Positions 35,899-44,620 of a stretch of DNA of 64,000 nucleotides are shown in pieces (positions within the stretch are counted from its first letter, which is position 1; each line of letters starts with the position of its first letter). The position numbers and the translations under genes are program-made. The DNA is from Prochlorococcus sp. AG-409-A10 (GTDB lineage Bacteria; Cyanobacteriota; Cyanobacteriia; PCC-6307; Cyanobiaceae): NCBI GenBank assembly GCA_003216175.1, contig QCJG01000007.1:32878-96877 (forward strand), read 5' to 3'. The notes under the pieces are model-generated. The model made no database searches. It saw nothing but the letters and a program-made list of their open reading frames with translations, and was not told the DNA's origin.

Positions 35899-36975
35899 TT
35901 ATATTTTTGTTGAAAAATAATTTTTTTCTAATAAATCATGAATAATTATTTCTTTAACAAATACTTGAATTACTACAGCCATAGGAATTGCTAATAACAA
36001 ACCAAGTGGACCAAAAAGAATAGTGAATATAAATTGTGCAGTAATAGTCAAGCCTGGCAGTAGTTTGACTTGTTTGTGCATTATTGACGGAGTTATTACA
36101 TAGCTCTCAATATTTTGAATTACTATATACAATCCGAGAACAGCAAGTGATTTCCATGGAGTATCTAGCAATGCAACAGAAAGAGGAAAGATCGTGCTTA
36201 TCGTTGGACCTACATTTGGTATAATATTTAAAACACCAGCTATTAAAGCATTAGCTATTACCAGCTTTATTCCTAATAAATATAATCCAATTGTAGCAAG
36301 TATCGCTACAAATATTGAGCTTAGTAGAACTCCAACCATCCAACTACTTAGAGCATTGCCGCATTTCAGTAAAATTGTTCTTGCTCGTCTTCTATAAAAT
36401 GATGGGACTAATAATATTGCAACTTCTCTATATGAGTTTGGTTGCAAAGATATCATTAATCCAACAGATATTATAAATAATAGTTGAAGAATTCCAATCC
36501 CAACATTACTTACTAAACTAATCAACTTTGTGATGCTATCTGTTACACCGCTGGCAAGAGTAGCACCATCAGGAATCATGCTAATCTTATTTGTTAGGGT
36601 TGTTTTATCGTCTAAAATAGGGATATTATCTCTATATACAATGTCAGTAAAATTCAAAAAGCCATTTATTAAAAGTTCCCATAGTTTGCTTGCCGCAGAT
36701 GGTATTTGATTGATTAATTCTTGAAACTCGCTGGTGAATTGTGGTATTATTATTACTATTGAAATACTTGAAATTAGTAATATTGATATTATTGTCATTA
36801 CTAATGATAACCACCTTGGTGTTTTTAAGAAATCTCGGATTTTACCAGTAATAGTACAAAGAGCCATAGCTATTATTATCGAAGCAAAAAATAGTATTAT
36901 TATTTCTTTTAAACCCCATAAAATTAATACAGAAATAATTAAAGCTGTAATTGATAGTAAATTAGTCGATTTCAA
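35899..36975 (-). CDS. AI-2E/PerM family transporter
   Basis: The 358-residue membrane protein has about eight hydrophobic segments and the family features: an N-terminal LWGLKEIIILFFASIIIAMA pair, a cytoplasmic or periplasmic loop (about 75-150), the block ANALIAGVLNIIPNVGPTIS, and PSIMHKQVKLLPGLTI. Substrates of this family range from autoinducer-2 to sodium/proton exchange and cannot be predicted. It follows psb28 by 9 nt on the same strand. Confidence 0.85.
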   Translation of the reverse strand: MKSTNLLSITALIISVLILWGLKEIIILFFASIIIAMALCTITGKIRDFLKTPRWLSLVMTIISILLISSISIVIIIPQFTSEFQELINQIPSAASKLWELLINGFLNFTDIVYRDNIPILDDKTTLTNKISMIPDGATLASGVTDSITKLISLVSNVGIGILQLLFIISVGLMISLQPNSYREVAILLVPSFYRRRARTILLKCGNALSSWMVGVLLSSIFVAILATIGLYLLGIKLVIANALIAGVLNIIPNVGPTISTIFPLSVALLDTPWKSLAVLGLYIVIQNIESYVITPSIMHKQVKLLPGLTITAQFIFTILFGPLGLLLAIPMAVVIQVFVKEIIIHDLLEKNYFSTKI

Positions 36976-36984
36976 TTTAAATAC

Positions 36985-37326
36985 TTAATTATTAGAGATG
37001 GAATTTGCATACCTAGAAGCAAAACGCATAAATCTCTCGAATTCTTTTTCTGAATTCCAATTATAAGTAGACTGTACTTCTTTAACATGATCTTCAGAAA
37101 TAGATAAATCTATTTTATTGGTTAATAGCTCACCTTCGGAATCTATGAGATACATTTTTTGTATGCATTTAAAATTTTTTATTGTTATAGTTGTCGGCTT
37201 ATAAAACTTATATACTGCCTTACCTTTTTTTCCATCAAGAGTTCTAAATAAACGTATTTCAGGATGATCTTTTTCATTTTTCCCTTTAACAAATTGAATT
37301 GCTACATTTGTATTGAGTTTAGTCAT
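36985..37326 (-). CDS. psb28: Photosystem II assembly factor Psb28
   Basis: Psb28 binds the cytosolic side of photosystem II assembly intermediates (RC47). The 113-residue protein shows the family's order: IQFVKGKNEKDHPEIRLFR, a central KMYLIDSEGEL segment, and the C-terminal FERFMRFASRYANS. Its length agrees with the family. It is between mnmH (42 nt upstream) and the PerM-type permease. Confidence 0.9.
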   Translation of the reverse strand: MTKLNTNVAIQFVKGKNEKDHPEIRLFRTLDGKKGKAVYKFYKPTTITIKNFKCIQKMYLIDSEGELLTNKIDLSISEDHVKEVQSTYNWNSEKEFERFMRFASRYANSISNN

Positions 37327-37368
37327 CTTTTTTCAGATAAAATTAAGAGACAAATCCTTTTACAAAAA

Positions 37369-38421
37369 CTATAAAGGATTGAGGTTCTCATTTAAGATTT
37401 TATTTAAAGATGATTTAAGGCTTAGACCACTAAGATTGATAGAATTTATATTTTTTGTTTTTTTTAGTTCGTATTCATAGCACTTATCGTAATAATCGAG
37501 CATAGCTTTACAGGCTTTTGTCCATTCTTTTTTCTCTATGGCAGTTAATGCTTCTTTTGTTCTTTGTGGACCTAATCTTTTGCTTATTCTATTTACAGCA
37601 TCTTTTAAATCAGTTTGAGAATTTTTACTATAAACATTTACTAAATTTTTCACACGTTCATTTTTAGTTTTAATTATTTCAAGAATTGGTGCTCTTTTCA
37701 TTTTTATATATAAACTATTTGGTATGCGACATTTACCTAGATTAGAACTTTCAGCTTCAAGCCATATTTCAATAGCGCTATTTTTGTGAAAATCATCAAG
37801 AGATTCTGCGAGAATATTTTCAAATTGTTGCGTAGTAGGTTGCTCTTCCATTCCTAATGAACCAAAACTACTCCCTCTATGATTTGCAATTCCCTCTAGA
37901 TCAATTACATATATATTTTCTTTATTGATGTAATTTAGTAGTTCTGTTTTTCTTGTTCCTGTTTTCCCCCCGATAAGTCTTATGGGTAAATCAAACTCAA
38001 ATTGATTTAAAACCCATTTTCTATAACTTTTGTATCCACCTTCTAATAAATATGTATTAATGCCAATTGTTCTTGCAAGCCAAGCAAAAGCACTAGATCT
38101 CATGCCACCTCTCCAACAATATATTCCTAATGATTTATTTGTCTCTTGGCTTTTGGTTGTTGTTTGAACGATTATCTCTAGTACTTCTGTAACATTAGGA
38201 AGGGTTACTTTTAAGCCATTAAGTATTGCTTTTAAGCGACTTTCTTTTTTATAGCTTTTACCAATTCTATCTCTTTCGGTATCAGAAAATAAAGGAATAT
38301 TAATAGCACCTGGTAAATGACCTTGGCGAAATTCGCTAGGACTTCTTACATCAACAATTGGACTAGTTAAATTCCGAAAATCCGTTACGGGATAGCTCAA
38401 ATTGGTAGGTTTCTCTGACAT
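37369..38421 (-). CDS. mnmH: tRNA 2-selenouridine/geranyl-2-thiouridine synthase
   Basis: MnmH modifies the wobble 2-thiouridine of Glu, Lys and Gln tRNAs. The 350-residue protein has an N-terminal rhodanese domain with catalytic cysteine in the motif YCWRGGMRS, then a P-loop domain. The P-loop reads IGGKTGTRKTELL: the glycine before the invariant lysine of Walker A is Arg here. C-terminal segments (RGSSFGSLG, EAESSNLGK) match the family. It is divergent from gun4 across 39 nt. Confidence 0.9.
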   Translation of the reverse strand: MSEKPTNLSYPVTDFRNLTSPIVDVRSPSEFRQGHLPGAINIPLFSDTERDRIGKSYKKESRLKAILNGLKVTLPNVTEVLEIIVQTTTKSQETNKSLGIYCWRGGMRSSAFAWLARTIGINTYLLEGGYKSYRKWVLNQFEFDLPIRLIGGKTGTRKTELLNYINKENIYVIDLEGIANHRGSSFGSLGMEEQPTTQQFENILAESLDDFHKNSAIEIWLEAESSNLGKCRIPNSLYIKMKRAPILEIIKTKNERVKNLVNVYSKNSQTDLKDAVNRISKRLGPQRTKEALTAIEKKEWTKACKAMLDYYDKCYEYELKKTKNINSINLSGLSLKSSLNKILNENLNPL

Positions 38422-38460
38422 AGTAATAGTGCTTAGGTCAGTTTAGGCCTGCAGTAGATT

Positions 38461-39177
38461 ATGACTGAAGAAAAACCACATCCAAATAAAGAGAGCATAG
38501 AGGAGTTCTTGAAGTCTTTTAAGATGGCTTCAGAAAGGAAACGACTCGGGTTGCTAAATGGTTTAGAGGAAAGGGTTGAGGACCTTCTTAGCCTTGGATC
38601 AACTTTAATGTCTGGCTTTGATCCTGGTATTTGTGACTGGACTCCTGGCTTCATTTTGCAACTCATTCATAAAACTGATGAGAATTTCATAGAGAATACT
38701 CTGAATTGCAACGATCTTTCTTGGTTTCATGCCCCATCAGATGTTGGCTTTGATTATTCTCCTCTTCAGAGATATTTATTAAATGAATGCTATGAGGATG
38801 CTGACCGCTTTACAAGCTCAAAACTTAGAGAGCTTGCAGGAGAAAAGGCAGTAAAAAGAGGATATGTTTATTTTTCTGAGGTTGAAGCAATACCTTCTAT
38901 TGATTTATCAACCTTGGATAAGCTATGGATTGTTTATTCAAGAGGAAAATTTGGCTTTTCAGTTCAGGCAAAATTATTAGATTCATTAGGAGGAAGATAT
39001 GACAAACTTTGGCCTCGAATAGGTTGGAAAATAGATGGAATATGGACTAGATATCCAAAAGCATTTAATTGGTCAATTGATGCACCAAATGGTCATATGC
39101 CTCTGGTTAATCAACTAAGAGGTGTTCGATTGATGGATGCTTTGCTTAACCATCCAGGATTAAAGGCTAAAAGCTAA
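38461..39177 (+). CDS. gun4: GUN4 domain protein
   Basis: GUN4 binds protoporphyrins and stimulates magnesium chelatase in chlorophyll synthesis. The 238-residue protein has an N-terminal helical region (about 1-80) and the C-terminal GUN4 fold, with AVKRGYVYFSEVEAIPSIDL, LWIVYSRGKFGFSVQ and the WTRYPKAFNWSIDAPNGHMP end typical of the porphyrin-binding cleft. Confidence 0.93.
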   Translation: MTEEKPHPNKESIEEFLKSFKMASERKRLGLLNGLEERVEDLLSLGSTLMSGFDPGICDWTPGFILQLIHKTDENFIENTLNCNDLSWFHAPSDVGFDYSPLQRYLLNECYEDADRFTSSKLRELAGEKAVKRGYVYFSEVEAIPSIDLSTLDKLWIVYSRGKFGFSVQAKLLDSLGGRYDKLWPRIGWKIDGIWTRYPKAFNWSIDAPNGHMPLVNQLRGVRLMDALLNHPGLKAKS

Positions 39178-39307
39178 CCATTTAATTATGAATACTTAAT
39201 TTTTTCTCATAGAATAGTATTTATGACTTAAGTTAAATATATGTTTTTAAGTTCTAGACTAATTCTTTGATCAAAAGATTAATTTACAAAGAATGTTTTA
39301 ATTAATT

Positions 39308-39700
39308 GTGAAGCCTTCTAAAAATTGGGCTGTATTCATACAGCCCTCTACTTTAAAACTAGCATCATTTGTTGAAACTCTTGTAGAGCCTGTAATATGT
39401 AGAGAAACTGCAAAAAAGATAGAATTAGGATTACATGAGGCACTTGTTAATGCCGTAGTACATGGGAACTTATCTAATCCTAAAAAAGTTATTCGTGTTA
39501 GAAGAATTCTTACTCCTAACTGGTTTGTTTGGCAAATTCAAGATGAAGGATTAGGCATAGTTAAAAATAAAAGGATAAGTTCTTTGCCTTTGAAAATTGA
39601 TGTTAATAGTGGAAGAGGAATCTATTTAATTCATAAGTGTTTTGATGATGTCAGATGGAGTAGGAAAGGTAATAGACTTCAATTATCACTAAAGAAATAA
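39308..39700 (+). CDS. HATPase anti-sigma-factor-type kinase
   Basis: The 130-residue protein is a small GHKL ATPase (RsbW/SpoIIAB-like). The N box ELGLHEALVNAVVHGN has the magnesium-chelating Asn. G1 is QDEGLGI, and the later G2 is SGRGIYLIH. These proteins usually bind a sigma factor or phosphorylate an anti-anti-sigma. The target is unknown; no STAS gene is adjacent. The GTG start at 39308 is used. Confidence 0.8.
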   Translation: MKPSKNWAVFIQPSTLKLASFVETLVEPVICRETAKKIELGLHEALVNAVVHGNLSNPKKVIRVRRILTPNWFVWQIQDEGLGIVKNKRISSLPLKIDVNSGRGIYLIHKCFDDVRWSRKGNRLQLSLKK

Positions 39701-39704
39701 CTCT

Positions 39705-39962
39705 TTAATGACTTTTACAACCAGTATCTTTTATTTCTTCTTTTATCCATAATATTGCCTGATTAAGTAAGTCTTCTATCTCTGCATCATCTCCATTATG
39801 GATTAATTGTGAAAGTGCTGCAATAATTAATTCTGCACTTCTTCTTTGTTTGTTTCCCCTGAATTTATGCCAGTTATTATTATTTAGACTTATTTCATTA
39901 TGAAGCTCTTTTAAAAGTAAATGAATTTTCTTTGGCCAAATGTATTTATTTTTTTTTAGCAT
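39705..39962 (-). CDS. 85-residue hypothetical helical protein
   Basis: The mainly helical protein has the motif HKFRGNKQRRSAELIIAALS and an acidic C-terminal helix (DDAEIEDLLNQAILWIKEE), followed by a short Cys/His end (CKSH). I do not recognise the family with confidence. It is convergent with the anti-sigma-type gene, 4 nt away. Confidence 0.6.
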   Translation of the reverse strand: MLKKNKYIWPKKIHLLLKELHNEISLNNNNWHKFRGNKQRRSAELIIAALSQLIHNGDDAEIEDLLNQAILWIKEEIKDTGCKSH

Positions 39963-40009
39963 AATATGATATTTATTAGTGATTTTTTTATATTATTTTT
40001 TTTAGAAAA

Positions 40010-41071
40010 TCAGACTGGTTTGTTTGCTTTCCATACTTTAGTCATGAAATGAGATTCGGAAGTTATTGAGGAAAAACCACTTTCTTCTAATCTTGAATTT
40101 ATGTTATCGATTATGTAATCTCTATAGTAAGGTTCATGGAATATTTTATGGAAGTTTTCCATTATTGGCTTGAATTTTGGAGAATCTTCTATTTGAATTG
40201 AGTCCGCAAGAACAATTGTTCCCCCAGGCTCTAACAATCTAAAGCATTCGTTCAAAACATTCTGTCGTGCATCTCTAGGAAGTTCGTGAAATAGAAAAAC
40301 ACAGGTTAATGCTTGAAAACTCTCAGATGGATATGGCATTTTTTCTGCATTACCTTTGGTCAGTTGAACAAGATCACCACTTCTAGAACTTAGATATTTA
40401 CTTGCTTGCTTTAGATATGAACCCGATAAATCAAGGCCATAAAGTTCAACTTGAGGTAATGCACTTTGTATTTGCTGGAGAGTTCTTCCCGTTCCTGTCG
40501 CTACATCTAGAACTTTTACTTTGTTTGAGTCTTCATTTAAATATTTTTTTAGAGCTGTTTTCAAAGGAGAAATAACTCTTCTTCTCATGGCGTCGGCCGT
40601 ACCATTGAAAAGGATTTCAACTTGTAAGTCATAAATTTCAGCAGAATGATCACTTAGATAACCATCTGTTTGATGATGAAAATTTTGTAAATAGTAATCA
40701 GGGTAATCTTCCGCATTTACATTTCTGGGGATTTCTCGGGTTTTATTGTTTTTTCGCCTATGCCAAGTTTGAGGCATGTCTAGCCAAACCAAGGGATATT
40801 TCTTTGCCCATTCCAACCATGGGGCTTCGAAAAGTTGTGATTTAGGGTAAATGCCTGCCTCTGCTTCTTTCCAATCAATATTTTCTAGATTTTCCATTGA
40901 TCTTCTAACTTCTTTTATTAAATCTTGATTAATTTGAAATTTCCCTGGAGCAGCTTCAGGTGCAAAAACTTCCATTAACTTTGTACTCAACTCTTTGTGA
41001 GCTAACCCAGCAAGCGTCTTTCCCTGTTGAAGAGTGTGATATGCAATTTTTTTGAGGTTTGGCGCTGCCAT
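40010..41071 (-). CDS. SAM-dependent methyltransferase
   Basis: The 353-residue protein has a class I methyltransferase core: motif I VLDVATGTGRTLQQI (about 190), ELYGLDLSGSYLKQA, and the block VFLFHELPRDARQNV with LEPGGTIVLADS. An N-terminal domain of about 150 residues of unknown function precedes it (SQLFEAPWLEWAKKYPLVWL). The substrate is unknown. It is downstream of glnA, with a strong terminator between. Confidence 0.85.
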   Translation of the reverse strand: MAAPNLKKIAYHTLQQGKTLAGLAHKELSTKLMEVFAPEAAPGKFQINQDLIKEVRRSMENLENIDWKEAEAGIYPKSQLFEAPWLEWAKKYPLVWLDMPQTWHRRKNNKTREIPRNVNAEDYPDYYLQNFHHQTDGYLSDHSAEIYDLQVEILFNGTADAMRRRVISPLKTALKKYLNEDSNKVKVLDVATGTGRTLQQIQSALPQVELYGLDLSGSYLKQASKYLSSRSGDLVQLTKGNAEKMPYPSESFQALTCVFLFHELPRDARQNVLNECFRLLEPGGTIVLADSIQIEDSPKFKPIMENFHKIFHEPYYRDYIIDNINSRLEESGFSSITSESHFMTKVWKANKPV

Positions 41072-41130
41072 GAACCGTTCATTAATTTCTGTATTATCTA
41101 ACAGATTTGATTGATTAGTGACTAGTTAGC

Positions 41131-41176
41131 TAAAAAAAAATTAAGGTCTATGCATATTTGTACATAGACCTTAATT
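41131..41176 (-). terminator. glnA terminator
   Basis: On the minus strand a perfect 14-bp stem (AATTAAGGTCTATG with its complement, 10-nt loop) occupies 41139-41176 and is followed directly by a run of about 9 T residues. It lies 33 nt after the glnA stop. It has the stem-plus-U-tract shape of an intrinsic terminator and separates glnA from the methyltransferase gene. Confidence 0.88.
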
Positions 41177-41208
41177 ACGTATTCTAAAAATTAAGAAAGG
41201 AATTTAGT

Positions 41209-42630
41209 TTAAGCGTCATAGTACATAGTGAACTCATGAGGATGAGGTCGTTGTCGCAGCTGTTGAACTTCTTCGTATTTAAGCTCTATCCAGTTATTAA
41301 TGAAATCTTCGGTGAATACTCCACCTTCAGTTAAATATTTGTTATCACTTTTTAATGCCTCCAATGCATCGTTTAGAGAGGAGGGAACAGTATCTATTTT
41401 TGATAATTCCTCTGAAGGAAGCTCAAACAGGTCAACGTCAACACCATCTCCTGGATCAATTTGATTCTTAATTCCATCAATACCTGCCATCATCATTGCA
41501 GAGAAAGCAATGTAAGGATTAGCCAATGCATCACCAGAACGGAATTCAAGTCTCTTTGCTTTAGGACTTGGTCCAGTTAAAGGAATTCTTACCGCAGCAG
41601 ATCTATTCCCTTGGGAATAAACTAAATTCACAGGTGCCTCGAAACCTGGTACTAATCTTTTGTAACTGTTGGTGGTTGGATTTGTAAATGCTAAGAAAGA
41701 AGGAGCATGCTTGAGAATCCCACCTATATACCATTTAGCTGTTTGGGATAGATTGGCATACGTACCTTCACCGTAAAATAAGGGCTGGCCACTTTTCCAC
41801 AAACTCTGGTGAACATGCATTCCTGTTCCATTGTCATTGAAGACTGGCTTAGGCATAAAAGTTGCGGTCTTTCCGTATTTTTTGGCTACGTTTCTAACTA
41901 TGTATTTGTAAATCATTACATTGTCAGCTGCGTTGATTAGGGGCGCAAATTTCATCCCTAATTCATGCTGACCAGCTCCTGCTACTTCATGGTGATGTTT
42001 CTCAATTGGTATTCCCAATTCGCCCATCAGCAGCAGCATCTCAGATCTCATATCTTGAGCTGTGTCGTTAGGGGATACGGGGAAATATCCTTCTTTTAGT
42101 TGAATTTTGTATCCAAGGTTTCCTCCTTCCTCTACTCTCCCTGTATTCCATGGGGCTTCTATTGTATCCACGCTGTAAAAACTGCTCCCTTCCCCTGAGT
42201 TATATCGGACATCATCAAAAATAAAGAATTCTGGTTCAGGGCCGAAAAATGCGGCATCTGCAACACTTGTGCTTCCTAAGTAATCCAAAGCTTTTTGTGC
42301 CAATGCTCTTGGACATCTGGCATAGGGCTCTCCGCTTCTTGGCTCCTGAATTGAACAAATTAGGCTCAGAGTTTTGTGATGGTAAAAAGGGTCTATCCAG
42401 CTTGTTGATGGATCTGGAACCATCGCCATATCAGATTCGTTTATAGCTTTCCAACCGCGAATGGAAGAGCCATCAAAAGCAAGCCCTTCTGTGAAAGAGC
42501 TTTCTTCAATGAGATCTGACGCTACAGTTAAATGTTGCCACTTACCATGTAGGTCAGCGAATTTAAGATCTATTAATTCAATGCCCTCATCCTTGATTTG
42601 ACGAAGGACATCTTGAGAGGTCTTGCTCAT
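41209..42630 (-). CDS. glnA: Glutamine synthetase type I
   Basis: The key ammonium-assimilating enzyme, making glutamine from glutamate with ATP. I place the start at ATG 42630 ([16 protein letters not shown]); the frame extends upstream to a TTG at 42648. The 473-residue chain has the GlnA signatures FDGSSIRGW, the metal-binding [26 protein letters not shown], and the ATP-loop region [19 protein letters not shown]. An NtcA-type promoter lies upstream and an intrinsic terminator downstream. Confidence 0.97.
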   Translation of the reverse strand: MSKTSQDVLRQIKDEGIELIDLKFADLHGKWQHLTVASDLIEESSFTEGLAFDGSSIRGWKAINESDMAMVPDPSTSWIDPFYHHKTLSLICSIQEPRSGEPYARCPRALAQKALDYLGSTSVADAAFFGPEPEFFIFDDVRYNSGEGSSFYSVDTIEAPWNTGRVEEGGNLGYKIQLKEGYFPVSPNDTAQDMRSEMLLLMGELGIPIEKHHHEVAGAGQHELGMKFAPLINAADNVMIYKYIVRNVAKKYGKTATFMPKPVFNDNGTGMHVHQSLWKSGQPLFYGEGTYANLSQTAKWYIGGILKHAPSFLAFTNPTTNSYKRLVPGFEAPVNLVYSQGNRSAAVRIPLTGPSPKAKRLEFRSGDALANPYIAFSAMMMAGIDGIKNQIDPGDGVDVDLFELPSEELSKIDTVPSSLNDALEALKSDNKYLTEGGVFTEDFINNWIELKYEEVQQLRQRPHPHEFTMYYDA

Positions 42631-42666
42631 GATGAATTTAATTTGCAACAGAGTTACTTAATTATG

Positions 42667-42708
42667 AACTTAATAAGCGTTCGCACCTCTTTTTGTATCG
42701 ACACGCAC
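42667..42708 (-). promoter_or_regulatory. NtcA-type promoter of glnA
   Basis: On the minus strand, GTG-N8-TAC (42695-42708) is followed after exactly 22 nt by TAAGTT (42667-42672), a TAN3T-type -10 box. This matches the canonical NtcA-activated structure GTAN8TAC-N22-TAN3T with one change (GTG for GTA). The -10 is 36 nt upstream of the glnA ATG. NtcA control of glnA is well established in cyanobacteria. Confidence 0.75.
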
Positions 42709-42715
42709 TTTTTTT

Positions 42716-42736
42716 AGACTTTTAACATAAAAGTCT
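42716..42736. repeat. 8-bp inverted repeat in the glnA-aminotransferase spacer
   Basis: AGACTTTT and AAAAGTCT flank a 5-nt loop (AACAT), just upstream of the NtcA-like site on the glnA side. It may be an operator or part of the aminotransferase promoter. A role as terminator is unlikely, because no gene ends here. Confidence 0.4.
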
Positions 42737-42855
42737 CTTTGTTTTGTGTCTTGTTTTGGAAATCTAGCTAATTCCTATTGCAATCCCTAAAAAAAACACC
42801 CCGACTTTGCCTATTGCCTTTTAGGCTCGGTAGATATACAAAACGATCTGTTTTC

Positions 42856-44016
42856 TTGGCCACTCAAATTCTTCCTTCTGTTGATAATCAACATCGTAAA
42901 GATTTTGGTCCAACTGTTTCTCCTGAAAGGTTATTGCTTGGGCCAGGCCCATCAAACGCAGATCCTGCTGTGTTAAAAGCACTCTCTCAGCCTCCCATTG
43001 GTCACTTGGACCCCTTTTATGTTGACTTGATGAGTGAGGTTCAAGAGTTGCTCAGATATGCATGGCAAACTAGCAATCGATTAACACTTCCAATGAGTGG
43101 TACAGGAAGTGCCGCAATGGAAGCAACGTTAGCAAATGTTGTTGAGCCAGAAGATACAGTTTTAGTTGCTATCAAAGGATATTTTGGACATCGGCTTGCT
43201 GATATGGCAGGAAGATATAAAGCAAATGTTGAGACCATTCACAAAGATTGGGGGAATGCATTCTCTCTCGATGAAATAGAAGATGCGCTGAAGGAACATA
43301 ACCCAGCTGTATTAGCAATTGTTCATGCAGAAACCTCAACAGGTGTTTGTCAACCTATGGATGGAATTGGTGATTTGTGCCGAAAATATAATTGTTTACT
43401 GCTTGTAGACACAGTGACTTCCTTGGGAGGCGTTCCGCTTTATTTGGATGAGTGGAAAATTGATTTAGCATACAGTTGTAGTCAAAAAGGATTAAGTTGC
43501 CCTCCTGGATTAGGTCCTTTTTCTATGAATGAGAGAGCTGAAAATAAAATGTCTAATAGAAAAGATAAGGTCCCTAACTGGTATCTAGATGTTTCTTTAT
43601 TAAATAAATATTGGGGTAGTGATCGGGTATATCATCATACTGCTCCTGTAAACATGAATTTTGGCATTAGAGAAGCACTTAGATTGTTAGCAGACGAAGG
43701 ATTGGAAGTTTCATGGGATAGACATAAAAAAAATGCAAAATCACTTTGGAATTCATTAGAAAATATTGGTTTAGAATTACATGTTAAAGAAGATTTACGC
43801 TTGCCAACTCTAACAACAGTAAAGATACCAGAAGGTGTTGATGGTAAAGCATTTACTAAACATCTTCTCAATAATTTTGGGGTTGAGATTGGAGGTGGAC
43901 TTGGTGATTTAGCGGGAAAAGTATGGAGAATTGGTTTGATGGGTTATAATTCAACCTCTACTAATGTAGATAAGATAATAAAAATTTTTGAAACTGAATT
44001 ACCTAAGTTTCGATAA
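42856..44016 (+). CDS. Alanine/serine-glyoxylate aminotransferase
   Basis: A PLP aminotransferase of the AGT class, likely used in photorespiratory glyoxylate handling. The frame is open from a TTG at 42778, but conserved sequence begins at about ATQILPSV, so I use the TTG at 42856 (386 residues). It has LLLGPGPSNADP near the start, PMSGTGSAAMEATLANV, LLVDTVTSLGG, and the cofactor lysine in the segment CSQKGLSCPPGLG. It is divergent from glnA and overlaps the tadA 3' end by 18 nt. Confidence 0.9.
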   Translation: MATQILPSVDNQHRKDFGPTVSPERLLLGPGPSNADPAVLKALSQPPIGHLDPFYVDLMSEVQELLRYAWQTSNRLTLPMSGTGSAAMEATLANVVEPEDTVLVAIKGYFGHRLADMAGRYKANVETIHKDWGNAFSLDEIEDALKEHNPAVLAIVHAETSTGVCQPMDGIGDLCRKYNCLLLVDTVTSLGGVPLYLDEWKIDLAYSCSQKGLSCPPGLGPFSMNERAENKMSNRKDKVPNWYLDVSLLNKYWGSDRVYHHTAPVNMNFGIREALRLLADEGLEVSWDRHKKNAKSLWNSLENIGLELHVKEDLRLPTLTTVKIPEGVDGKAFTKHLLNNFGVEIGGGLGDLAGKVWRIGLMGYNSTSTNVDKIIKIFETELPKFR

Positions 44017-44538
44017 TAAATTTTCTCTAGATAAAATTCTTTTGTCTTTGAACCAATCTACGATTATCTTTCTAGATTCTTCTTCCATTATCCCTTTTTC
44101 AATCAGCATATTATGATGGGCACTTTTATGTTCTGCGAGATTAATAGTTCCACCAAGTGCGCCCCTTTTTTTGTCCTCAGATCCATAAATAATCTTCCCC
44201 ATCCTTGCTTGTATTAAAGCTCCTGCACACATTGGACATGGCTCTAGATTCACAATCAATGTACAGTCATTAAATCTCCAATCATTATTTATCCAAGAAG
44301 CTTGTCTTAGCGCCACCAACTCAGCATGACCTAAGGGATCTTTCATTGCTTCCCTTCTATTTCCTCCATAGCCAATACATCTACCCCTTTTGTCGAGAAT
44401 AACTGCAGCAATAGGGACTTCCCCTCTCTCGCCTACAAGCTTTGCTTTAGATAACAATCTTGTCATCCACTTTATTTTTTCTTCCTGACTCAGTGCGATT
44501 GGTTTTGACAATTTTTTGGATGTTTGGAGAATTATCAA
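43999..44538 (-). CDS. tadA: tRNA adenosine deaminase
   Basis: TadA converts A34 to inosine in tRNA-Arg(ACG). The zinc site is complete: HAE in the segment GHAELVAL, then the block EPCPMCAGALIQARMG. The TTG at 44538 gives 179 residues; the first ATG (44466) gives 155, closer to the usual length, so the start is uncertain. The 3' end overlaps the convergent aminotransferase gene. Confidence 0.92.
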   Translation of the reverse strand: MIILQTSKKLSKPIALSQEEKIKWMTRLLSKAKLVGERGEVPIAAVILDKRGRCIGYGGNRREAMKDPLGHAELVALRQASWINNDWRFNDCTLIVNLEPCPMCAGALIQARMGKIIYGSEDKKRGALGGTINLAEHKSAHHNMLIEKGIMEEESRKIIVDWFKDKRILSRENLLSKLR

Positions 44539-44620
44539 ATAAAATGTTTATCTAGAGATTAATCATTTTTTTTTGGTTTGAACTGGATCATCAAATAGTA
44601 CAAATAGAGACTTATTTTCT

